From positions 124,001-188,000 of the forward strand of contig NZ_JAHHZN010000006.1 in NCBI RefSeq assembly GCF_018760735.1: a stretch of DNA of 64,000 nt, written 5' to 3'. The stretch comes from Hymenobacter piscis (GTDB lineage: Bacteria > Bacteroidota > Bacteroidia > Cytophagales > Hymenobacteraceae). Shown here in pieces: positions 40,600 to 49,595 of the stretch (position 1 is the first letter of the stretch; every line of letters starts with the position of its first letter). The translations under genes and the position numbers were made by a program. The notes beneath the pieces were generated by a model. It was not told the origin of the DNA and did not search any database. It saw nothing but the letters and a program-made list of their open reading frames with translations.

Positions 40600-43482
40600 G
40601 TGAAGTACTTTGTGCGTACCCTGTTGCCGGCCGTCGGGCTGGCCCTGTTTGCCCACCCCTATGCGGCCTCGGCCCAGACCCTGCTGCCCATTGAGCAGCA
40701 GGTGCCGGCCGCGGTGCGCTGGTTTGAGGTGCGCACGCCTCACTTCCGGGTGCTGTATCCCGAGGGGTTCGAGGACCGGGCCCGGCGCACGGCCCACCGC
40801 CTCGAGCAGGTGCACGAGCCGGCCGGCGCCTCGCTGGGGCTGGCCGCCCGCCCCGTTACGGTGGTGCTCCAGACGCGCACCACCATCGGCAACGGCTTCG
40901 TGACCATTCTGCCCCGCCACTCCGAGTTCTACACCACCTTCCCCCAGGACCCCTACCTGACCGGCACCCTCGACTGGCTCGACCAGCTCACGGTGCACGA
41001 GTACCGCCACGTGGTGCAGTACGACAAGGCCCACCAGGGCGTGGGCCAGCTGGGCTACCTGCTGGGCGGTTTCGGGGGGCTGGGGCTGACCACGCTCGGG
41101 ATTCCGGACTGGTTTTTTGAGGGCGACGCCGTGGGCACCGAAACGGCCCTCACCCGCAGCGGCCGGGGCCGGATTCCCAACTTCGACGCCTACTTCCGGG
41201 CCAACCTGCTGGCCGGCCGGGGCTCCTCCTACGCCAAGGCCGTGAGCGGCTCCTTCCGCCACTACGTGCCCAACCACTACGTGCTGGGCTACTTCCTTAC
41301 TTCCCGCCTCAAGCGCACCGCCCCCGACCCCGGCGTGTGGGGCACCGTGCTCAACCGCTACTACCGCTTCCCGGTGTATCCGTGGTCGTTTTCCGACAAG
41401 CTGCGCCGCACCACCGGCCTGCGCACCGACGACCTGTACGAGCGCACCGTGCAGGAGCTCGACAGCCTCTGGCGCGGCGAGCGGGCCGGGCGCACCATTA
41501 CGCCGGGCACGGAGCTGGCGGTGGCGGCTTCGGAAAAGGTGTTCACCGAGTACCAGTACCCGCAGTACGTGAACGATGAAACGGTGCTGGCCCTCAAGAG
41601 CGGCCTCGGCCACGCGCCCCAATTGGTGGAGCTGCGCCGCGGCCGCCCCGAGCGCACCCGGCTGGTGCTGGGCCTGCACCACAACCCCGAGCAGCTCTCG
41701 GTGGGCGGGGGCAAGGCGGCCTGGCTGGAGTTTCGCTACGACCCGCGCTGGCAGCAGCAGGTGCACTCCGAGCTGCGGGTGCTGGACCTGGCCACCGGCC
41801 GCCTGCGCCGCCCCGGCCGCCGCACCCGCTACACCACCGCCGTGCTCAGCCCCGACGGCCGCCGCCTGCTGGCCGTCAGCACCGACTCCAGCTACCAGCA
41901 CCGCCTGCACCTGCTCGACAGTGAAACCGGCCGCGTGCTGCGCACTTTCGAAAACCCCGCCAACGAGCCCTACCTGCACCCGCGCTTCGGGGCCGACGGG
42001 CGCACGGCGGCCGTGGTGCGGCTGGAAGCGGCCGGCAAGCGCCTGGAGCTGCTGGAGGTGGAAACCGGCCGGGCCCAAATTGTGCTGCCCGCCGCCAACG
42101 ACAACCTTTCGCACCCCCAGCCCTGGCAGGACTACGTGCTGTTCAACTCCCCGCGCGCGGGCCAGGATGAGGTGTACGCCGTGCGCGTGAGCACCGGCGA
42201 AGTGCGCCAGGTCACCAGCCGGCCCGTGGGCAGCTACCACCCCGCCGTGAGCCCCGACGGCCAGCGCCTGGCCTTCCACGAAATCCGGGCCCAGGGCAGC
42301 CGCATCCTCGAAATGCCCCTGACGCCCGCCGCCTGGCTGCCCGCCCCGCCCGCCGCCAACCCCGCCAATCCCTACGCCGACGAGCTGACCGCCCGGGAGC
42401 CCGGGGCGGCCACCATTGGCCCGGTGCTGCCCCTCGATTCGGTGCCCGGCCCCGCCCTGGTGCCCCGCCGCTACCGCCGCCTGCCCCACGCCCCCAACGC
42501 CTACAGCTGGGGCCTGGTGCAAAGCAGCTCCGGCAACGGCCTCGACCTGGGCCTGCGCGCCCAGGACGTACTCAGCACCACCCAGGCCGTGGCCGGCGTG
42601 GGCTACAACGGCGCCGAGCGCACCGGCCGCGTCTTCGCCGACGTCAGCTACCAGGGCCTGTGGCCGGTGCTGGACTTGGGCGTGGAGCACGGCGGGCGCC
42701 GCGCCACCGGGCTGCTGGCCTCGGGCGCGGTGGCCGAAGACCAGTGGCAGTACACCCGCCTCACCCTGGGCAGCCGGGTGCCGCTGGTGCTCACCAACTC
42801 GCGGATGCTCACCTCCCTGAGCGTGGGCGGCTTCTACCAGCTCGAGCAAACCCACGGCTACGACCAGGCCCGGCGCTTCATCAACGAGGTAGGCGTGCGG
42901 CCCCTGCACGCGCTGCTGGGCACCCTGAGCTTTACCCGCACCCTGCGCCAGAGCTACCGCGACGTGGCCCCACGTTGGGGCCAGAGCCTGCTGCTCACGG
43001 CCCGGGGCATGCCCTTCGGAGGCACGGGCCTGCAGGTCCGGCAGCTGGCGGCCCAGGGCAGCCTGTTTCTGCCCGGCCTGGGCCGGCACCACGCCCTGCG
43101 CCTGCGCGCCGGCTACCAGCACCAGCAGCAACAGGAGTACCGGTTCGGCGCGGCCATCTTCTACCCCCGCAGCCTGCCCTACTTCAGCACCGACCGCCTT
43201 GCTTCCGCCAGCGCCGAGTACCGCCTGCCCCTGGCCGACGTGCACTGGGAATTCGCCCGGACCATCTACATCCAGCGCCTCAAGGCCAACGTGTTCTTCG
43301 ACGGCGTCCGGGCCGGGCAGGACGCCTTGCATCGCAACTACTTTTCCACCGGCTTCGATGTATCGGTGGTGTTCAACCCGCTGCGCCTGCGCACACCCCT
43401 GGAAGTGGGCCTGCGCACCGTGTACAACTCCTACAACCGGTACTGGGAGCTGCAGCCCCTGGTGCTGAACGTAGGATTCTAG
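40600..43482 (+). CDS. gluzincin-like HEXXH protein with beta-propeller and outer-membrane barrel
   Basis: 960 residues. GTG 40600 opens a signal peptide (MKYFVRTLLPAVGLALFAHP, YAASAQ). Residues about 40-310 look like a peptidase-MA/gluzincin domain: HEYRH at 133-137 and, 36 residues on, PDWFFEGDAVGTE with E174 in the place of the third zinc ligand. The middle (about 310-600) has TolB/WD40-like propeller blades (AVLSPDGRRLLAVS, AVSPDGQRLAFHEI). The last ~320 residues are strand-rich and end in NVGF, as outer-membrane barrels do. So a periplasmic or surface protease-like head is joined to a barrel anchor. The substrate is unknown, and zinc dependence is inferred from the motif. Confidence 0.8.
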   Translation: MKYFVRTLLPAVGLALFAHPYAASAQTLLPIEQQVPAAVRWFEVRTPHFRVLYPEGFEDRARRTAHRLEQVHEPAGASLGLAARPVTVVLQTRTTIGNGFVTILPRHSEFYTTFPQDPYLTGTLDWLDQLTVHEYRHVVQYDKAHQGVGQLGYLLGGFGGLGLTTLGIPDWFFEGDAVGTETALTRSGRGRIPNFDAYFRANLLAGRGSSYAKAVSGSFRHYVPNHYVLGYFLTSRLKRTAPDPGVWGTVLNRYYRFPVYPWSFSDKLRRTTGLRTDDLYERTVQELDSLWRGERAGRTITPGTELAVAASEKVFTEYQYPQYVNDETVLALKSGLGHAPQLVELRRGRPERTRLVLGLHHNPEQLSVGGGKAAWLEFRYDPRWQQQVHSELRVLDLATGRLRRPGRRTRYTTAVLSPDGRRLLAVSTDSSYQHRLHLLDSETGRVLRTFENPANEPYLHPRFGADGRTAAVVRLEAAGKRLELLEVETGRAQIVLPAANDNLSHPQPWQDYVLFNSPRAGQDEVYAVRVSTGEVRQVTSRPVGSYHPAVSPDGQRLAFHEIRAQGSRILEMPLTPAAWLPAPPAANPANPYADELTAREPGAATIGPVLPLDSVPGPALVPRRYRRLPHAPNAYSWGLVQSSSGNGLDLGLRAQDVLSTTQAVAGVGYNGAERTGRVFADVSYQGLWPVLDLGVEHGGRRATGLLASGAVAEDQWQYTRLTLGSRVPLVLTNSRMLTSLSVGGFYQLEQTHGYDQARRFINEVGVRPLHALLGTLSFTRTLRQSYRDVAPRWGQSLLLTARGMPFGGTGLQVRQLAAQGSLFLPGLGRHHALRLRAGYQHQQQQEYRFGAAIFYPRSLPYFSTDRLASASAEYRLPLADVHWEFARTIYIQRLKANVFFDGVRAGQDALHRNYFSTGFDVSVVFNPLRLRTPLEVGLRTVYNSYNRYWELQPLVLNVGF

Positions 43483-43549
43483 GGGCAGCCGTCAGGTAGG
43501 GCGGGGCCGGCCACCGGCGGCAGGGGCTGTTCTCACCCCTGGTCGCGCC

Positions 43550-43984
43550 CTATTTCGCCTCGAACACCAGCAGGGGCTGCGCCGATTCCCGGCTGAAAAG
43601 CTGCAGCTGGCGGCGGCTGATGACGTAGCGCTCTACCTGGGGCAGCAGGGTGAGGTAGCGCGTTTCCAGGTCCTGATCGGGGCAGGTGGCGCGGGTGCTC
43701 AGCTGGCCCGAGAAGCGGAGCCGTCCCGTGCCGGCCGTGAGTACGAACGTGCCGCCGTAGGTATTGCAGGCCGCCTGGCCGTTGTTGGTATTGGCCACGG
43801 AACTCAGCGTAAGACTGGTGGCCGCGGTGCCGGGCGCCGCCGCTACGCCCTGGCCCTGCAGCTGCGTAAGCTGCCACTGCTGGTCGAACAGGTACACGGG
43901 GGCCGGCATGGGCTCACTGCCCTTGGAACAGCTGCTGAGCAGTGCGCTGGCAGTTAACAGAATAAGGTACAGTGGGCGTAACAT
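43550..43984 (-). CDS. META-domain lipoprotein (HslJ-like)
   Basis: 144 residues. N-terminus MLRPLYLILLTASALLSSCS carries a lipobox (C19), so it is a lipoprotein. The remainder follows the META-domain order: FDQQWQLTQLQGQ, NTNNGQAACNTYGGTF, then STRATCPDQDLETRYLTLL and a final strand LQLFSRESAQPLLVFEAK. META domains occur in HslJ (novobiocin and heat response in E. coli) and in many Bacteroidota lipoproteins; the biochemical role is not known. It is convergent with the HEXXH-propeller gene and divergent from the plug-domain gene. Confidence 0.85.
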   Translation of the reverse strand: MLRPLYLILLTASALLSSCSKGSEPMPAPVYLFDQQWQLTQLQGQGVAAAPGTAATSLTLSSVANTNNGQAACNTYGGTFVLTAGTGRLRFSGQLSTRATCPDQDLETRYLTLLPQVERYVISRRQLQLFSRESAQPLLVFEAK

Positions 43985-44131
43985 AGGCAGCGCGGACAGA
44001 AAGCCAGTAAATCAGTTGGTAGGTAGAGCGGGAAATATACCGTATCGTTGCATAGGCAGCATCGTATGGTGCGAATATTGTACTGGCCGGGGAGAAAAAG
44101 TTTCCTTTCTTATAAATATAGTCTTACCTCT

Positions 44132-46651
44132 ATGCCTAAAAGTACTTTACTGCGCTTTTGCTGGCCCGTGAGCCTGCTGGCGCTGGGCCTGGTAGCCTTC
44201 CGTTCCGATGACACCGGCCCCGATCCGGCCCGGCTCGTGGAGCAGCTCCGCTATTTCTACCGGGTCGCCCAGCCCGAAGTCAGCTACCTGCACCTTGATC
44301 AGGCCGCCTACGCGGCCGGCGAAACGCTCTGGTTCAAGGCCTACGTGGTCGATGCCCGCGCCCACCAGCCCGACTCGCTGAGCCGGGTGCTGTACGTGGA
44401 CGTGGTGACGCCGGAAAAGCAGGTGATTTTCCAGCGCACCCTGGCCTTGGACCAGGGCCTGGCCGCCGGCGACATCATCCTGCCCGACACGCTGTCGAGC
44501 GGCATGTACACGCTACGCGCCTATACCAGTTGGATGCGCAATTCCGGCGAGGGCCTGTTCTTCACGCGCCGCGTGCCGGTGTGGCAGGCGGCGGTGCCGG
44601 CCAGCGGGGGGGCGGCGCCCTCGGCCCTGCGCCGGGCGGCCCTGGCCCGCACCACCGCCCGGCAGGTGGCGGCGGCCCAGGCTCCGGACGTGCAGTTTTT
44701 TCCCGAAGGAGGCAACTACGTGGCGGGAATGCCCACAACGGTGGGGGTGAAGGCGGTGGCGGCCAACGGGCATGGGCTGGCCCTGCAGGGCAGCGTGCTG
44801 GATGAGCAGGGCAAGGAAGTGGCCCGCTTCAGCACCCCGGCCCTGGGGATGAGCTCGTTTAATTTCACGCCCCGGGCCAGTCAGCGCTACCGCGCCAGCG
44901 TGGACTTGCCCGACGGGGAAAAGGCCACGTACGCGCTGCCGGTTGTGCAGGAAACGGGCTGGTTGCTGAACGTGCGCGAAATCGGGGACGACTATCGCGT
45001 ATTTGTGCGGCACCGGGGCGGCGGGGTAGCCCGGCCTCTGCAGCTGGTGGCCCACGTGCGGGGGGAGGTAGTTTACACCGGCATGGGCCAGATCCGGGAG
45101 GGCGAAACGTTTTTGGCGATGATTCCCAAAGCCAACGCCCCGGCGGGCCTCCTGCACATCACCCTCTTCGACGGGCAGCGCGTGGCCCAGGCCGAGCGGC
45201 TGGTGTTTGTGCCCGAAACCCAGGGGCTGCAGGTGCGGCTACGGCCCTCCAGGGCCAGCTACGGGCCCCGGGAAAAGGTCGATCTGGAAGTGGAAGTAAC
45301 CACGGCTACGGGCCAGCCGGCGGCGGCCGAACTCTCGCTGGCCGTTACCAATCGCCTCACGCTGCCCGGCGCGGCGGCGGAGGCCACCGACGTGCGGGCC
45401 CACCTGCTGCTCACCTCGGAGCTGCGCGGCTACGTGGAGAACCCGGCGTATTATTTCCAGCCCCGCACGCCGGACGTACAGCGGGCGCTGAATGATTTGT
45501 TGCTCACGCAGGGCTGGAGCCGCTTTAGCTGGCAGCAGGTGCTCGGCCCGGTCCCGGCCGACTACCGTTTTCCGCTGGAACGCACCCTCACCCTGAGCGG
45601 GCAGGTAATGCGCAACAAGAACAACACCATGCCCGACGGGCAACTGACGCTGCTCTATGGCAAGGACCTGCATCTGATCCAGACCACGGCCGGGCCGGAC
45701 GGCCGGTTCCTGTTCAAGGGGTTCCCGGGCCAGGATACCACCTCGGTGCTGCTACAGGCGCGCACACCCAAGGGCAACGACAACGTGGTATTCAAGCTGA
45801 ATGAACTCTGGCCCGGGCCGGCTGAAACCTGGCGGCCGGTAGCACCCTTGTCGCCGGTAACGGCCGAGTCGGAGGCGGTGGTGGCCTACGGGCAGCGCAG
45901 CCGCCGCCAGCAGATGCTGGAGCGCGCCTTTCGCCCCGACTCCACCAGCGGCATTGTGCTGCGGGAAGTGAGAATTGATGGCCGCACGCCCGATGATTCG
46001 CCGTACTCCCTGCACCGCGGAACTGCCAGCGTGGTAATACGGCTCAGTGACTACCCGAATCAGGGGTACTACTCGGACATCTTCCAGGTTATTCAGGCCC
46101 GCGCCCCCGGGGTGCAGGTAACCAGGGACGGGGAGCAGTACATCGTGCGGGTTCAGGGAACGGCCAGTTCCCACGACGGCTCCCCCCTTTACCTGCTCGA
46201 TAACGTGGAGCTTAATAACGGGGAAGCCCTGCTGTCAGTATACCCGGCCGACGTGCAGCGAATCGAAATCGTGAAGGGAGCGGCGGCCTGGGTGTATGGC
46301 AGCCGAGGCGGGAACGGGGTAATTGCCGTGTACACCAAGCAGGGCAGCGGCCGGCCCGGGGCTGGTCCTTCCCCGGCCGGAATAGCCGTGCGGCGGATGC
46401 CGGCCTACTACCGGGCCCGCGAGTTCTACGCGCCCCGCTACGAAACCAGCCGCCAGACCGAGAAGCCCGACCCCCGCGCCACTACCCTTTACTGGCTGCC
46501 GCGCCTGACGGTGCCCGCTTCGGGCCGGGCCCAGGTCTCGTTCTTCACTGCCGATCAGGCCGGTACGTTCCGCGCGGCGGTGGAAGGCATTTCGGCGGGG
46601 GGGCAGCCGGCCACGGCCGAAGCCGCCCTGACGGTGGGCGAGCAGCCCTGA
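44132..46651 (+). CDS. macroglobulin-like surface protein with TonB-receptor plug domain but no barrel
   Basis: 839 residues. A hydrophobic N-terminus (MPKSTLLRFCWPVSLLALGL) serves as signal. Residues about 45-150 match the MG2-like start seen in alpha-2-macroglobulin relatives (VSYLHLDQAAYAAGETLWFKAYV, LSSGMYTLRAYTSWMRN). Several Ig-like repeats follow, and near the C-terminus a TonB-dependent receptor plug (YSDIFQVIQARAPGVQVT, LYLLDNVELNNGEALLS, VQRIEIVKGAAAWVYGSRGG). The chain ends soon after with no 22-strand barrel. Proteins of this architecture are frequent in Bacteroidota and unexplained; some are thought to act at the cell surface. ATG 44132 gives the signal sequence; earlier in-frame ATGs do not. 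Confidence 0.85.
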   Translation: MPKSTLLRFCWPVSLLALGLVAFRSDDTGPDPARLVEQLRYFYRVAQPEVSYLHLDQAAYAAGETLWFKAYVVDARAHQPDSLSRVLYVDVVTPEKQVIFQRTLALDQGLAAGDIILPDTLSSGMYTLRAYTSWMRNSGEGLFFTRRVPVWQAAVPASGGAAPSALRRAALARTTARQVAAAQAPDVQFFPEGGNYVAGMPTTVGVKAVAANGHGLALQGSVLDEQGKEVARFSTPALGMSSFNFTPRASQRYRASVDLPDGEKATYALPVVQETGWLLNVREIGDDYRVFVRHRGGGVARPLQLVAHVRGEVVYTGMGQIREGETFLAMIPKANAPAGLLHITLFDGQRVAQAERLVFVPETQGLQVRLRPSRASYGPREKVDLEVEVTTATGQPAAAELSLAVTNRLTLPGAAAEATDVRAHLLLTSELRGYVENPAYYFQPRTPDVQRALNDLLLTQGWSRFSWQQVLGPVPADYRFPLERTLTLSGQVMRNKNNTMPDGQLTLLYGKDLHLIQTTAGPDGRFLFKGFPGQDTTSVLLQARTPKGNDNVVFKLNELWPGPAETWRPVAPLSPVTAESEAVVAYGQRSRRQQMLERAFRPDSTSGIVLREVRIDGRTPDDSPYSLHRGTASVVIRLSDYPNQGYYSDIFQVIQARAPGVQVTRDGEQYIVRVQGTASSHDGSPLYLLDNVELNNGEALLSVYPADVQRIEIVKGAAAWVYGSRGGNGVIAVYTKQGSGRPGAGPSPAGIAVRRMPAYYRAREFYAPRYETSRQTEKPDPRATTLYWLPRLTVPASGRAQVSFFTADQAGTFRAAVEGISAGGQPATAEAALTVGEQP

Positions 46652-46790
46652 AGGTTCAGCGGCAAGTGCTAAAAAATCAGGCTTTCGGTCAAAGTCCGGG
46701 TGGGGGTTATATTGCGGGCTGAATCAGGAAACTCTCTCCGCTTCCGGAGTCTGGCTTAGCCGGTCCGCTTCCTCCTCCTGCCGTTTGCTC

Positions 46791-47228
46791 ATGATTGCTA
46801 CTCCCGTCACGAATAGCCTGATGTCTCCGCTGGTTCCCGAAGTTCTATTTGAGCGGCCTTACCTGCGGCTAAGCTACGACGCGGCCAACGGCTGGCTGCA
46901 CGCGGCCTGGCAGGGTAACCTGGTGCTGGAACAGGTGCGGGAAGGCTCGGAAATGGTGCTGGCCCTGATCCGGGCGCGGCGCTACACCAAACTGCTCAAC
47001 GACAATTCCCGCGTTACGGCCCTGCTCCTGACCGAGGAAGAGCAGGCCGGCTACCAGATTATGGAGTTGTTGTTTGAGGCGGGTTTGCACTGCCTGGCCT
47101 GGGTATACGCGCCGGTGGCGCAGGGCCGCTCCTACGCCGAGATGTCGGTGGCGGCCACCAACTGGCCGTTGGTGCTCACCTTCGAGGAAGTGGAGCCGGC
47201 CCGCGACTGGCTGCGGCAGATGCCCTGA
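46791..47228 (+). CDS. small STAS-like hypothetical protein, paralog B
   Basis: 145 residues. LRLSYDAANGWLHAAWQGNL, YTKLLNDNSRVTAL, LHCLAWVYAPVAQG and the end FEEVEPARDWLRQMP align along the whole length with the gene at 40123-40521. The TKLLNDN and LAWVYAP motifs are the strongest shared features. No membrane or catalytic motif. The next gene, about 137 bases on, is a third, more divergent member, so B and C form a local cluster. Function unknown. ATG 46791 is preferred to a TTG six bases upstream. Confidence 0.75.
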   Translation: MIATPVTNSLMSPLVPEVLFERPYLRLSYDAANGWLHAAWQGNLVLEQVREGSEMVLALIRARRYTKLLNDNSRVTALLLTEEEQAGYQIMELLFEAGLHCLAWVYAPVAQGRSYAEMSVAATNWPLVLTFEEVEPARDWLRQMP

Positions 47229-47364
47229 GCCGTAGGGTGCCCCGGTTAAACGAGCCAGCTTTGCCGCCGGCCGATGCGGAGGGCCCGTTGGCCGAGGCGC
47301 TGCGGCCGGGTTTGCGGGGAGCCGTATCAGAAGGCAGGACTTCCGCCAGGAGCCGCCCGCTGCC

Positions 47365-47793
47365 ATGCCTGCTACCGCTACCCCCGCCCCGGAAATATCC
47401 CTGCACCGCGAAGAGTGGGGAGAACTGCTGCTACTACCCGCCGCCGCGCGTCTGGTGGTGCGCTGGCACGGCTTTGCCAACAGCCGGCAGCTGCGCCAGC
47501 TGCTCAACCGGGGCCTGGAACTGTACCGGCAGCACGCCGTCCGCTTCCCTGGGCTGGGCTGGCTGGCCGATACGCGCCGCTTCGGGGCCATGCTCCCGGC
47601 CGACCAGCAGTGGGTGGCGGCCGACTGGAACGCGCGGGCCTGGGCGGCGGGCATCCGCCACCTGGTGTACGTGCAGCCCGAAACTATTTTCGGCCAGATT
47701 GCCCTCCAGCAGTACGCCCGCACCACGGCTGCTACCAGCGCCCTGCGTATTTCCTGCGCGGGTTCGGTGGCCGAAGCCTGCCGGCTGCAATAG
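47365..47793 (+). CDS. small STAS-like hypothetical protein, paralog C (divergent)
   Basis: 142 residues. ARLVVRWHGFANSRQLRQLL, GLGWLADTRRFGAML and IRHLVYVQPETIFGQ occupy the places of the DAANGWLHAAW, KLLNDN and CLAWVYAP blocks of paralogs A and B, so it is probably the same fold with LADTRR replacing LLNDNR. The function is unknown. An overlapping longer frame (47237-47902) is judged to be a shadow, since this one has the family-like pattern and G/C third positions. Confidence 0.65.
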   Translation: MPATATPAPEISLHREEWGELLLLPAAARLVVRWHGFANSRQLRQLLNRGLELYRQHAVRFPGLGWLADTRRFGAMLPADQQWVAADWNARAWAAGIRHLVYVQPETIFGQIALQQYARTTAATSALRISCAGSVAEACRLQ

Positions 47794-47918
47794 GCCCGGC
47801 GGCGGCGTAGGTCCGGCAGCAGCAGAAGGTACTCCCCAACTCCCGCCCCGGCGGCGGAAACCTTTTGGCGGGGTTCGGGCTTATAGCGGGCCGAACCCCT
47901 GAAAAACGCCTTACTGCC

Positions 47919-48620
47919 ATGAAAATAGAAATCTGGTCCGATATTCTGTGCCCTTTCTGCTACATCGGAAAGCGCCGCCTGGAAAGCGCTCTGGCCACCT
48001 TTGCCCACGCCGACGCCGTGCAGGTGCAGTGGCGCAGCTTCGAGCTGGACGCCCAGGCCGACCCCGACCCCACCGAAAATCAGTACGCCCGCCTGGCCCG
48101 CAAGTACGGGCAGAGCGAAGCCTGGGCCCGGCAGATGAGCGCCGACATGGCCCGCAACGCCGCCGGCGTGGGCCTGGCCTTCGATTTTGACAAGGTGGTG
48201 CCGGCCAACTCGCTCAATGCCCACCGCCTGGTGCACCTGGCCGCCGCGCACGGCCGCCAGGATGCCGCCAAGGAGCGCCTGTTTAAGGCCTACCTCGAAG
48301 AAGGCCTCAACATCAACGACCATGCCGTGCTCACCCGCCTCGGGGCCGAGCTGCAGCTGCCCGCCGCCGAGGTGGCGGAGCTGCTCACCTCCCGCCGCTT
48401 CGAGCAGCAGGTGCGCCAGGACGAGTACGAGGCCCAGCAGATTGGGGTGCGCGGGGTGCCGTACTTCGTGTTCGACGACAAGTACGCCGTTTCCGGGGCT
48501 CAGCCTACCGAGCTGTTTCAGGAGGTGCTTGAAAAAGTATGGGCCGAAACCCGGCCACGCCCGGTGGAAATGACGGCCGCCGACGGCGCCTCCTGCGGCC
48601 TCGACGGCGGGGCCTGCTAA
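47919..48620 (+). CDS. DsbA-family oxidoreductase (FrnE-like)
   Basis: 233 residues, cytosolic (no signal). The thioredoxin-fold motif CPFC is at residues 11-14 in IWSDILCPFCYIGKRRLESA, followed by the all-helical insertion and the cis-Pro region RGVPYFVFDDKYAVSGAQP. This is the FrnE/2-hydroxychromene-2-carboxylate isomerase-like branch of the DsbA family, with a role in redox or oxidative stress; the exact substrate is unknown. The C-terminal tail contains an extra CGLDGGAC Cys pair, which could form a disulfide or bind metal. ATG 47919 matches the family start. A hairpin terminator follows. Confidence 0.9.
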   Translation: MKIEIWSDILCPFCYIGKRRLESALATFAHADAVQVQWRSFELDAQADPDPTENQYARLARKYGQSEAWARQMSADMARNAAGVGLAFDFDKVVPANSLNAHRLVHLAAAHGRQDAAKERLFKAYLEEGLNINDHAVLTRLGAELQLPAAEVAELLTSRRFEQQVRQDEYEAQQIGVRGVPYFVFDDKYAVSGAQPTELFQEVLEKVWAETRPRPVEMTAADGASCGLDGGAC

Positions 48621-48641
48621 CGACCATCCGAAGCCTGTGGT

Positions 48642-48673
48642 AAAGGGCCGCTTCCGCCAGGAAGCGGCCCTTT
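48642..48673 (+). terminator. terminator of the DsbA-family gene
   Basis: 14-bp perfect stem AAAGGGCCGCTTCC / GGAAGCGGCCCTTT with a 4-nt loop, then TCTG. Confidence 0.8.
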
Positions 48674-48856
48674 CTGCGTGGTCGGAGGCGGCTTGCGGGT
48701 TCGGCCCGGCACCGGCTATTTGCCGTTGGGCGGCAGCCGCTGCGGGCGGGCCTGGGGTGTATAATTCGGCCGTATTAACGGGCGGGGGCTAACTCTGCGC
48801 CCGCCGTAAGGGTATACAAGGCAAACAACGCCTTCATTTCCTAACCTGACCTTCGT

Positions 48857-49459
48857 ATGAAAACCCTTTTCAGTTCCTGCCTTTTTGCCCTCGTTGCCCT
48901 GCTGGCCGGGTGCTCCGCCCCGGTTGCCGTGCAGCAGAAACCCGGCACCGATTTCAGCCAGTACCGCACCTACGACTGGGCCAAAACCGACGTGAAGTCG
49001 GCCGACTCGGGCAACCCCATTTACCAGAGCACGCTCAACGACGCGCAGATTCAGCAGGCCATCAGCAGCGAGCTGGCCAAGCGCGGCATCCGGCAGGCGG
49101 CCGCCAGCGCCGAGCCCGATTTCTACCTCACCTACCACCTCTACATTGAGGAAGCCGAGCGCACCGTAGCCAATCCGCCCGCCCCGGGCTACGCCTTTCC
49201 CTACGCCATGAGCTACCGGGGCCGGTTTCTGCCCATCAACTACGGCTACTGGTACACCACGCCCTACTACAACACCGGCACCCGCACCGAAACCTACCAG
49301 GAAGGCACCATGATTCTGGACTTCGTGGATGCGCGCACCAACAACCTGGTGTGGCGCGGCTCCGTGGCCGATGCCGTGAACAACCCCGCCCGCATCGGCT
49401 CGGAGTTCAGCCGCGTGGCCAAGGATATTCTGGACGAGTTTCCGGTGGAGAAGCTGTAA
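48857..49459 (+). CDS. DUF4136 lipoprotein
   Basis: 200 residues. The lipobox is in LVALLAGCSAP (C19). The DUF4136 body starts FSQYRTYDWAKTD, then NDAQIQQAISSELAKRGIRQ, DFYLTYHLYIEEAE, YQEGTMILDFVDARTNNLVW and SRVAKDILDEFP at the end, in family order. These lipoproteins are widespread in the envelope of Bacteroidota and Proteobacteria with no assigned role. A TATAATTCG sequence at about 48760 may be its promoter, though it departs from TAnnTTTG. It is followed by a strong GC hairpin shared with the convergent GAF gene. Confidence 0.9.
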   Translation: MKTLFSSCLFALVALLAGCSAPVAVQQKPGTDFSQYRTYDWAKTDVKSADSGNPIYQSTLNDAQIQQAISSELAKRGIRQAAASAEPDFYLTYHLYIEEAERTVANPPAPGYAFPYAMSYRGRFLPINYGYWYTTPYYNTGTRTETYQEGTMILDFVDARTNNLVWRGSVADAVNNPARIGSEFSRVAKDILDEFPVEKL

Positions 49460-49548
49460 AAACCGGTGCTGACTGGCTGATTTGGCTTCTTCCGCACGGG
49501 AAGAGGCACCACCCGGGGCGGTCCGGCGGGGGGCTTAGGCCGCCGGCC

Positions 49549-49587
49549 GGGCCGCCCCGGCGTTTGCGCCAACCGCCGGGGCGGCCC
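49549..49587. terminator. bidirectional GC-rich hairpin
   Basis: 14-bp perfect stem GGGCCGCCCCGGCG / CGCCGGGGCGGCCC, 11-nt loop, between the DUF4136 and GAF genes. No T run. Confidence 0.6.
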
Positions 49588-49595
49588 GACCGGAA

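Noticed and set aside
40099-43332. 1077-codon open frame on the minus strand
   Set aside because: Antisense shadow of the HEXXH-propeller gene and its neighbour; no domain pattern, same biased composition.
47237-47902. 221-codon frame overlapping the third STAS-like gene
   Set aside because: Arg/Pro/Ser-rich shadow in another frame; the 47365-47793 frame has the family-like layout.
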